From Campylobacterales bacterium (GTDB lineage: Bacteria; Campylobacterota; Campylobacteria; Campylobacterales; QNZT01): DNA of 6,110 nt. The position numbers and the translations under genes were made by a program. The notes under the pieces are model-generated. The model was not told where the DNA came from. It worked only from the letters and a program-made list of their open reading frames with translations, and searched no databases. Positions 1 through 5,728 of the stretch are shown piece by piece. The DNA is taken from positions 1 through 6,110 of the forward strand of contig JALUNR010000229.1 in NCBI GenBank assembly GCA_027055005.1, written 5' to 3'. Each line of letters begins with the position of its first letter. The stretch's first letter is position 1.

Positions 1-1214
1 ATACCTTTTATAGAACCATACATTCCAACAGTATTTTCTAAAACTTTATCTATCTGTTTTTCTCTTTGTTTCCATATTCTTGCCATTGATCGTTTTTCAC
101 TATCCAAATCACTTTGCATTTGGGTAAAACCTTCTACAATAGCCTCTATTTGCATACTAAACTCTGTACTTGTGAGATATTTGTAGAGTAAGCTCATCTT
201 ATCTGTTTTATTTTCTTCACCTTGCTTTACATTATGAAGTTTGATAACACTCTGTCTTAAAACAGAAGACAATCCTTTAAATTCTTCAAAAGTACATACC
301 CATATACCATCAACCAACCCCATCCTATCCATACCTGTTGGTAAAACTTGTGTAACTAAAACTCCTACATCAACACCTTTTATTCTCATATCTGCTTTAA
401 ATTTTTCTATCCAACTTTTTTGGAACTCTTTTGTTCTTTTGCTTTCATAGTATATTTTGCCACAGTTTTGAACTTCTCTTGTATGTACTACTTGAATACA
501 GTCAGCACCTCTTGCTCCTTTTTTTATCTCTTCTATTACATCAAATGGATACTTGTTTTGAAGGTATTCTTCTATTGCTAACTCTTGAACTTCTCCTTGA
601 AGTTGCATACTTCCTTGCTGGGCTTTTCTTTGTGCTATTTGAAGTTGCTCTTGAAGTTGTTTGAGTTGTTCCTCTTTTTGTCTAAATTTTAACTCATTTT
701 GTTCATCAAGTGTTTTTTGAATAATTTGTTTTTCCTCTTGAAGTCTTTTTGTAAGTGCTATTTCAGCATCAGCTTTTACTTTTGATTCTATTTCTTCTTT
801 TTCTCTTTTAAGTTTTTCTATCTGAGCTTTAGTTTTATTTAACTCTTTAACTTGATTTGATTTTTCTTCAAGTTCTTTTTCAAGAAGGGAAATAGATTCA
901 CTTTGTTCTTCGGCTAACTCTTTTTTTAGATGTGCTTGAAGTTTTTGTTTTTCAACTTTGAGTTGCAGTTGTGTAGCTTTTTTAAGTTCTTCATCAAATT
1001 TTTCTTTTTGTTCTTTGATGGCTTCTTCTTTTGTTGCTAACTCCTGAAGCTGTTTTTGTAACTCTTTTTCTTTTTTATCTGCTTCTTTTTTTAGCTTTTT
1101 TTGCTCTTCTAAATTTTTTTGTTTTAATTCATCTTCAAGTTGATGGTAAAGTATTTTATTGACATCTATGTCTATTCCACAATTTGGACATTTTATAGTT
1201 GATTTAGTTTGCAT
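1..1214 (-). CDS. DUF2130 family coiled-coil protein, partial (3' end beyond window)
   Basis: The frame is open from an ATG at 1214-1212 to the left edge, giving 404 codons without a stop; the C-terminus is missing. A strong ribosome site (GGAGAGG, 1224-1218) supports the start. Residues 9-13 read CPNCG, one half of a zinc-ribbon-like knuckle, followed by IDIDVNKILYHQLEDEL, typical of DUF2130 N-termini. Residues about 22-225 are an almost pure K/E/Q/L coiled coil. From about 226 a globular domain follows with GARGADCIQVVHTREV, then CGKIYYESKRTKEF and later ADMRIKGVDVGVLVTQ. D238 and E257-S-K259 have the spacing of a PD-(D/E)XK nuclease centre, and I recall DUF2130 being placed in that superfamily. 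Activity, substrate and cellular role are not known to me. The family call is firm; a nuclease function is inference. It is transcribed divergently from the CoA-binding gene, with no visible functional link to it. Confidence 0.92.
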   Translation of the reverse strand, partial: MQTKSTIKCPNCGIDIDVNKILYHQLEDELKQKNLEEQKKLKKEADKKEKELQKQLQELATKEEAIKEQKEKFDEELKKATQLQLKVEKQKLQAHLKKELAEEQSESISLLEKELEEKSNQVKELNKTKAQIEKLKREKEEIESKVKADAEIALTKRLQEEKQIIQKTLDEQNELKFRQKEEQLKQLQEQLQIAQRKAQQGSMQLQGEVQELAIEEYLQNKYPFDVIEEIKKGARGADCIQVVHTREVQNCGKIYYESKRTKEFQKSWIEKFKADMRIKGVDVGVLVTQVLPTGMDRMGLVDGIWVCTFEEFKGLSSVLRQSVIKLHNVKQGEENKTDKMSLLYKYLTSTEFSMQIEAIVEGFTQMQSDLDSEKRSMARIWKQREKQIDKVLENTVGMYGSIKG

Positions 1215-1301
1215 CGACCTCTCCATATAAATTTTGATATATAATTGTAATTATTGTAATATAATATCATAAACTACTATATAAATATAAAGGAAACAAA
1301 A
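1215..1301. promoter_or_regulatory. Divergent promoter region between DUF2130 gene and CoA-binding gene
   Basis: This is an 87-base, very AT-rich spacer between two divergent starts. On the plus strand TATAAT at 1260-1265 is a good -10 candidate, which would place transcription near 1272. No clear -35 is seen, as is common for sigma-70 promoters in Campylobacterota. On the minus strand TACAAT (complement of 1249-1244) is a weaker -10 candidate for the DUF2130 gene. The octamer ATTGTAAT occurs twice, at 1244-1251 and 1253-1260, immediately next to the plus -10. Assignments are by eye only. Confidence 0.5.
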
Positions 1302-1733
1302 ATGGAGTGCGAATTTCCAAGGGTAAATGAACCAAATGAAGAGATAAGAAAAATTTTTGAGAGTGTTAAAGTTATAGCAATACCTGGGCTTTCTCCAGAT
1401 GAAAGTAAAGATAGTCATAAGGTTGCAAAGTATTTAAAAAGTGTAGGATATAAGATAGTTCCTATATATCCAAAAGGTGAAAAAATACTTGGTGAAAAAG
1501 TTTATAGAAGTGTAGAAGAAGTACCATTTAATATAGATATGATAGATATGTTTAGAAAGGCTGTTGTGGCAAGAGATATGCTTGAAGTTATGAAAAAAAG
1601 AGGTGATATAAAAGTTTTATGGCTTCAAAAAGGAATTGTAAATAATGAAGTTGGAGAAGAAGCCAAAAGTCAAGGTTTTAAATTTGTTCAAAACAAATGT
1701 AGCATGGTTGAGCATAGGGGACTTTTGAAATGA
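1302..1733 (+). CDS. CoA-binding domain protein, YccU type
   Basis: A 143-residue protein that is a single Rossmann-like CoA-binding domain (CoA_binding_2 type). Visible landmarks are VKVIAIPGLSPDESKDSH (about residues 22-39), where the glycine/serine-rich loop after the first strand would contact the nucleotide; YKIVPIYPKGEKILGEKVY (about 50-68); the D-M-I-D-M-F-R segment (about 79-85); VLWLQKGIVN near 105-114; and a C-terminal NKCSMVEHRGL. These match the succinyl-CoA-synthetase-alpha-like fold of the YccU family, and the length is usual for it. The family binds CoA or an acyl-CoA in the cytoplasm, but its physiological role is poorly defined and no catalytic residues are evident. The ATG follows AAAGGA (1289-1294). 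The stop overlaps the ilvA start (ATGA), so the two genes are likely translationally coupled. From memory, a similar pair exists in Campylobacter jejuni. Confidence 0.9.
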   Translation: MECEFPRVNEPNEEIRKIFESVKVIAIPGLSPDESKDSHKVAKYLKSVGYKIVPIYPKGEKILGEKVYRSVEEVPFNIDMIDMFRKAVVARDMLEVMKKRGDIKVLWLQKGIVNNEVGEEAKSQGFKFVQNKCSMVEHRGLLK

Positions 1734-2941
1734 TATCACTTAAAGAAATACAAGAAGCTAGTAAAAATGTAAAAGAAGTTGTTATAAAAACACCTTTCGC
1801 AAAAGCTCCTCTTCTTTCAGATAAATGTAATGCAAATATTTTTTTAAAAAAAGAAAACTTGCAACTAACAGGGGCTTATAAACTAAGAGGAGCTTATAAT
1901 AAAATTTCATCTTTGAGTGATGAGGAGAGAAAAAGAGGAGTTATAGCAGCAAGTGCTGGAAATCATGCCCAAGGAGTTGCTTACAGTGCGAAAGAGTTTA
2001 AAATCCCATCAACTATTATTATGCCTGAAACTACTCCCCTTTTAAAAGTAGAAAATACTAAAAATCTAGGAGCAACAGTTATCTTAAAAGGTGGTAACTA
2101 TGATGAAGCTTATGAGTATGCTCTAAAATATGCTAAAGAAAACAATCTTACTTTCATACACCCTTTTGCAGATGATAAAGTTATAGCAGGTCAGGGAAGT
2201 ATAGCTTTAGAAATACTTGATGAATGTGAAAGTTTGGATTATGTAGTAGTACCTATCGGAGGTGGAGGACTTATCAGTGGAGTTGGTTCTGCTTTAAAGC
2301 AACTTAGTCCTAAAACAAAAGTTATCGGTGTAGTAGCAAGTGGTGCAAATGCTATGAAAAACTCATATGAAGCTAAAAAGGCAATAGATAGTTTAAATGT
2401 AAAAACAATAGCTGATGGTATAGCTGTAAGAGATGTAAACGAAAAAAATTTAAAATATATTTTAGAAGTGGTAGATGAGGTAGTGGAAGTTGATGATGAA
2501 GAAATAGCAAATGCAATACTTTATTTGCTAGAAAAACAAAAACTTATTGTTGAAGGTGGTGGAGCAGTAGGAGTTGCAGCACTTTTACATGAAAAGTTTA
2601 TGTATAAAAAAAATTCAAATATTGCTTGTATATTGAGTGGTGGAAATATCGATGTACAAATGCTTTCAGTTATCATAGAAAAAGGTATGATAAAATCATA
2701 TAAAAAGTTGAAACTTGTAATAACTTTAGTTGATAAGCCTGGAAGTTTGATGAGGCTTACTGAAATTTTACAAGACCTCGATGCAAATATTACTCAGATT
2801 GATTATGATAGGATTTCTACAACTCTCTCTTTTGGAGATGCAAATGTAACTTTGGCACTGGAAACTAAAAATAAAGAGCATCAAAAAGAGATAAAACAAG
2901 CTTTAGTTGATGCTCTGTATAAGTTCAAAGAAGTCGTTTAA
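1730..2941 (+). CDS. ilvA: Threonine ammonia-lyase (threonine dehydratase) with C-terminal ACT domain
   Basis: A cytoplasmic PLP enzyme converting L-threonine to 2-oxobutanoate and ammonia, the first committed step toward isoleucine. The PLP lysine is K51 in TGAYKLRGA; the substrate/PLP motif NHAQG is at 78-82; the phosphate-binding glycine loop GGGGLISG starts at 177; and the SGGN motif near 305 contacts the pyridine ring. From about 327 a single ACT domain begins (LKLVITLVDKPGSLMRL), so this is the roughly 400-residue form, not the 500-residue E. coli biosynthetic enzyme with two C-terminal ACT-like modules. Ligand regulation through the ACT domain is expected, but the effector cannot be read from sequence. 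The usual S in SFKxRG is A here (AYKLRG), a conservative variation. The start overlaps the preceding gene as ATGA, with AGGGG at 1716-1720 as ribosome site. Serine dehydratase activity is a possible side function. Confidence 0.95.
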   Translation: MISLKEIQEASKNVKEVVIKTPFAKAPLLSDKCNANIFLKKENLQLTGAYKLRGAYNKISSLSDEERKRGVIAASAGNHAQGVAYSAKEFKIPSTIIMPETTPLLKVENTKNLGATVILKGGNYDEAYEYALKYAKENNLTFIHPFADDKVIAGQGSIALEILDECESLDYVVVPIGGGGLISGVGSALKQLSPKTKVIGVVASGANAMKNSYEAKKAIDSLNVKTIADGIAVRDVNEKNLKYILEVVDEVVEVDDEEIANAILYLLEKQKLIVEGGGAVGVAALLHEKFMYKKNSNIACILSGGNIDVQMLSVIIEKGMIKSYKKLKLVITLVDKPGSLMRLTEILQDLDANITQIDYDRISTTLSFGDANVTLALETKNKEHQKEIKQALVDALYKFKEVV

Positions 2942-3291
2942 GCGGCTCTTTGAGAGTTTAAGTTTCTAAAAAAACCATTTGATATTTTATATGTTAGTTG
3001 TATCAAAGAGTTTATTTTATCTTTACTTATAGGCCAAGTATTTAGTTTTATAGTATCATCTTTCTTTCTTATTAAAGAGTAGTCATTTAATATCACCAAA
3101 ACAAATTCATTTACTATTAACTCATACTTTTCAAGCTCAAATTTATTTTCAAATATATATAAAAGTCTAGCTATTTCTTTTATAGTTGCTTTACCATTGT
3201 TTTTTAAAAGTAAAAAAATAGTAGAAGGAATATATACATCTCCACGTCTTACTTTATTATTTAAAAAATTTTCTAATACTTGATAATTCAT
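2938..3291 (-). CDS. Hypothetical small winged-helix-like protein
   Basis: A 117-residue protein whose function I do not recognise. It is lysine/asparagine/leucine-rich with no signal peptide, no transmembrane segment and no cysteines. Residues about 18-45 (DVYIPSTIFLLLKNNGKATIKEIARLL) look like the helix-turn-helix part of a winged helix, and residues about 66-84 (VILNDYSLIRKKDDTIKLN) look like the wing. The pattern 'R..VY.P..I..LL...GKA...EIA' reminds me of N-terminal domains fused to HNH or HIT modules in larger bacterial proteins; no such module follows here, so it may be a stand-alone version or a remnant. This resemblance is from memory and unverified. The ATG at 3291 has AAAAGG about 8 bases upstream and a TATAAT at 3335-3330, supporting real expression. 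It is convergent with ilvA and their stop codons share TTAA at 2938-2941. Confidence 0.7.
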   Translation of the reverse strand: MNYQVLENFLNNKVRRGDVYIPSTIFLLLKNNGKATIKEIARLLYIFENKFELEKYELIVNEFVLVILNDYSLIRKKDDTIKLNTWPISKDKINSLIQLTYKISNGFFRNLNSQRAA

Positions 3292-3399
3292 AAAAACTGC
3301 CTTTTTGCTTATATTTTTGTATCATATATATTATACAAGAAGTCTGGTATTATGTAATAAATTATTATCTTTTAAATATATAAATAAAAAAATTGTTAC
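3292..3399. promoter_or_regulatory. Spacer with promoter of the winged-helix gene
   Basis: This 108-base AT-rich spacer lies between the end of the M50 gene and the start of the small winged-helix gene, both on the minus strand. TATAAT is read on the minus strand at 3335-3330, preceded by TTACAT about 16 bases further upstream, and would start transcription near 3323, about 30 bases before the ATG. The gene therefore probably has its own promoter, although read-through from the folD-lepB-M50 operon is possible because I see no convincing GC stem plus T-run terminator after the M50 stop. Confidence 0.45.
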
Positions 3400-4053
3400 C
3401 TAAAGTGATAAAATATAGCTTAAAATATAATTCATTGGAGCAAAAACAAAACTACCTACTGGGGTAGCCATAATTATTATTAAAATTATCATACCATAAT
3501 TGGAATACTTTTCTATTAAAAATGCTGTTTTGTGAAAACCTAACATCATAAGAATAAACATTAAAGCTTTTGAACCATCCAATGGAGGTATTGGAAAGAG
3601 ATTAAAAATTCCAAGGACTATGTTATAAATCACACTATAAAGTAAAAATTTTGCTAAAAATATATCTAGTAAAGAGTTTTGATAAAAAGTAAAACTCTTT
3701 AATGCTATTAGTGAAACAATAGCGATTGTAAAGTTAAAATATATTCCAGCTAAACTTACTTGTAATCCTCCAAAAAATCCACCTTTATTTACAACTTTTT
3801 GCATATTTATAGGAACTGGTTTTGCCCAACCAAACAAAAATCCAGCATGAGAAAGATATAAAAGGGTAGGAAGGATAATAGTACCAACAGGGTCTATATG
3901 TTTTATTGGATTTATACTAAATCTTCCTTGCTCCTTTGCTGTTGTATCACCATAAAAATATGCCATTCTCCCATGCATTATTTCATGACCTATAATAGCT
4001 ATTGCAAGTGCTAGAACAATAGCACTTATATTTATGATTTTAATTATGTCCAC
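3400..4053 (-). CDS. M50 family site-2-protease-like zinc metalloprotease
   Basis: A 217-residue integral inner-membrane protein of the small S2P-like peptidase M50 group. The first membrane helix (about 3-22) runs into H23-E-I-M-H27, the HExxH zinc motif. Then come GDTTAKEQGRFSINPIKHIDP (about 35-55) and GWAKPVPIN (75-83), both hallmarks of this subfamily. Further hydrophobic segments lie near 97-118, 130-153 and 186-215. NLFPIPPLDG (151-160) supplies the third zinc ligand D159. The usual AGPxxN in the middle helix is AGIYFN (102-107). It should cleave peptide bonds within or near the membrane; substrates are unknown. The start is GTG at 4053-4051: an in-frame stop lies only 9 bases upstream of it, leaving no earlier candidate, and the start overlaps the lepB 3' end by 14 bases, so translation probably depends on lepB. 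Confidence 0.9.
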   Translation of the reverse strand: MDIIKIINISAIVLALAIAIIGHEIMHGRMAYFYGDTTAKEQGRFSINPIKHIDPVGTIILPTLLYLSHAGFLFGWAKPVPINMQKVVNKGGFFGGLQVSLAGIYFNFTIAIVSLIALKSFTFYQNSLLDIFLAKFLLYSVIYNIVLGIFNLFPIPPLDGSKALMFILMMLGFHKTAFLIEKYSNYGMIILIIIMATPVGSFVFAPMNYILSYILSL

Positions 4054-4825
4054 TGCTAAGACTCACATTTAAATCTATATAACTTTTGTCTAATTCTAAA
4101 TCTTTTATAAAGGCACCTATACGATTCCATCTAATATTATAATTTTTGTCCCAAGAAAAATATATAAACCAAGGAGTTCCTTCAACTAAGGAGTAAGGAA
4201 CTTGCCCCCAAAACCTACTATCATTCGAGTGATCTCTGTTATCACCCATCATAAAAAAATGATCTTTTTCAACAACAGTTGGTGGAAAATTAAAGAGTTG
4301 TTCAGGATAGATTCCATTGTCAACAATATTTGGATCATTTTGAATTCCTGGAAATTTTAATCTATATGGATTTATTAGCCAAAGTCTGCCATTTATTTCT
4401 ACATAATTTTCTTTTTTATAATGTTTTTTTACATAAACATTTCCTTCATGAGGAAGAAGATATAAAACTTTATCTCTTAACATGATAGTATCTCCACCAA
4501 CTCCTATACATCGTTTTACAAAGTGCATTTTTGTATTTTTAGGATATCGGAAAACTACTATATCACCTCTTTTAGGACGATTTCCTTCTATCAAATGTCC
4601 ATTATGATTAAAATCTGGCAAAACTTTAAGTTCAAGCCATGGTATAGTAGGAGTAGGAATACCATAAGCAAACTTTTTAACAAAAAGATGATCTCCTATA
4701 AGAAGTGTTCTTTTCATACTTCCACTAGGAATCACAAAGGCTTGTGCTACAAAAAATATAATCATCAAAACTATGATGATAGTTCCAGTCCATGAGTTTG
4801 AAAAATTTTTTAATTTTTTAAGCAT
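4040..4825 (-). CDS. lepB: Signal peptidase I
   Basis: A 261-residue membrane-anchored serine protease that removes signal peptides from exported proteins at the periplasmic face of the inner membrane. One N-terminal transmembrane helix (about 13-31) leads into IPSGSMKRTLLIGD, where S36 is the catalytic nucleophile. KRGDIVVFRYP (85-95) and MHFVKRCIGVGGD (100-112) follow, with K104 as the general base. GDNRDHSNDSRFWG (194-207) is the conserved box near the C-terminus. Residues about 113-187 form the variable domain II insertion seen in Gram-negative enzymes. With a single N-terminal anchor it is shorter than the two-helix E. coli enzyme. The ATG lies inside the folD 3' end (8-base overlap), preceded by AAAGGGA (4837-4831). 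It is second in the apparent folD-lepB-M50 operon. Its catalytic residues are all intact. Confidence 0.97.
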   Translation of the reverse strand: MLKKLKNFSNSWTGTIIIVLMIIFFVAQAFVIPSGSMKRTLLIGDHLFVKKFAYGIPTPTIPWLELKVLPDFNHNGHLIEGNRPKRGDIVVFRYPKNTKMHFVKRCIGVGGDTIMLRDKVLYLLPHEGNVYVKKHYKKENYVEINGRLWLINPYRLKFPGIQNDPNIVDNGIYPEQLFNFPPTVVEKDHFFMMGDNRDHSNDSRFWGQVPYSLVEGTPWFIYFSWDKNYNIRWNRIGAFIKDLELDKSYIDLNVSLSSGHN

Positions 4826-5669
4826 TTATTTCCCTTTGATTTGCAGCTTTAACACTGTTTTTTAGAAGCATTGCAATAGTCATAGGTCCAACTCCTCCTG
4901 GAACTGGAGTTATGTAAGAGCATTTTTTAGAGACATTTTCAAAATCAACATCTCCCACAAGTCTTCCATCTTCAAGTCTGTTTATACCAATATCTATAAC
5001 TATTGCACCTTCTTTTATCATATCTTTTGTTATAAGATTTGGTTTTCCGACACCAACTATAACCATATCGGCTCTTTTTGTATGTGAAGCTAAATCTTTT
5101 GTAAAAATATGACAAATATCAACCGTCGCAAATTTATTTAAAAGTAAATCATGCATAGGTTTTCCTACTATGTTACTAGCTCCAACAATACATACATCTA
5201 ATCCCTTTGGATTTATATCATACTCTTTTAACATTTCCATAACACCAAGTGGAGTACAAGGAACAAATCCATCAAGTCCAAGAGTTAGTTTACCTACATT
5301 GTAAGGATGAAAACCGTCTACATCTTTTTTTGGATCTATGGTTTGTAAAATCAAATCTGTATCTATATGTTTTGGAAGAGGAAGTTGTACTAATATTCCA
5401 TCAATATTTGGATTTTTATTCATCATAACTATTGTCTCAACTATCTTTTCTTGAGATATATCTGAGGGCATTTTGTGTACTATGGAATAAATACCAGTTT
5501 TTTCACAAGAACTCTCTTTCATCTTTACATAAGTATGACTAGCAGGGTCATCTCCAACCAAAAGAACTGCAAGTCCAGGAGTAATTGAATTTGCTTTTAG
5601 TTTTTTTACTTCGTCAATAAGTTCATTTTTGATTTTATTTGAAAGTGTTTTACCATCTATAAGTTTCAT
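4818..5669 (-). CDS. folD: Bifunctional methylenetetrahydrofolate dehydrogenase / methenyltetrahydrofolate cyclohydrolase
   Basis: A 283-residue cytoplasmic enzyme that oxidises 5,10-methylene-THF to methenyl-THF and hydrolyses this to 10-formyl-THF, feeding purine and formyl-Met synthesis. Full length for the family. The N-terminal catalytic domain has TPGLAVLLVGDDPAS (30-44) and the Y47-V-x-x-K51 pair, where K51 is the catalytic lysine. GILVQLPLPKHI (91-102), PKKDVDGFHPYNVGKL (113-128) and PCTPLGVMEML (137-147) follow. The nucleotide-binding domain shows VGASNIVGKPM (162-172) and IDIGIN (225-230), and the family signature PVPGGVGPMTIAMLL spans 255-269. The start ATG has AAAGG about 6 bases upstream (5680-5676). 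It is first in an operon with lepB and the M50 gene; no metabolic link to these is apparent. NADP preference is usual in the family but not decided here. Confidence 0.97.
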   Translation of the reverse strand: MKLIDGKTLSNKIKNELIDEVKKLKANSITPGLAVLLVGDDPASHTYVKMKESSCEKTGIYSIVHKMPSDISQEKIVETIVMMNKNPNIDGILVQLPLPKHIDTDLILQTIDPKKDVDGFHPYNVGKLTLGLDGFVPCTPLGVMEMLKEYDINPKGLDVCIVGASNIVGKPMHDLLLNKFATVDICHIFTKDLASHTKRADMVIVGVGKPNLITKDMIKEGAIVIDIGINRLEDGRLVGDVDFENVSKKCSYITPVPGGVGPMTIAMLLKNSVKAANQREINA

Positions 5670-5728
5670 GAAATACCTTTAAAGAATTTTAGATATTATA
5701 TCTATATTAAGTTAAAAGGTTATTTTTT
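5670..5728. promoter_or_regulatory. Divergent promoter region between folD and cytochrome c gene, with 15-base palindrome
   Basis: This 59-base spacer has to drive folD to the left and the cytochrome gene to the right. The odd-length perfect palindrome TAGATATTATATCTA occupies 5690-5704. On the minus strand it contains TATAAT (5700-5695), a good -10 for folD with a leader of about 20 bases. On the plus strand the same bases read TATTAT (5694-5699), a plausible -10 for the cytochrome gene, with TATATT at 5703-5708 as an alternative. The cytochrome ribosome site AAAAGG is at 5714-5719. Promoter assignment is inference. Confidence 0.5.

Noticed and set aside
241..664. Two plus-strand open frames (241-450 and 431-664)
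   Set aside because: They lie antisense to the well-supported DUF2130 gene, have low-complexity or unconvincing protein sequences and lack ribosome sites; they are shadows of the real frame.
590..1130. Repetitive CTTGAAGTTG / TCTTTTT-like sequence resembling tandem repeats
   Set aside because: The repetition follows the K/E/Q/L codons of the DUF2130 coiled coil and has no fixed repeat unit; it is protein composition, not a DNA repeat array.
3360..3402. Possible terminator after the M50 gene (T-run on the minus strand near 3390-3380)
   Set aside because: The T-run is there but the flanking bases form only a poorly paired AT stem, so I cannot support an intrinsic terminator.
4523..4795. Plus-strand open frame of 90 residues
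   Set aside because: It is antisense to lepB, whose catalytic motifs are intact across the same bases, and the translated protein resembles no family.
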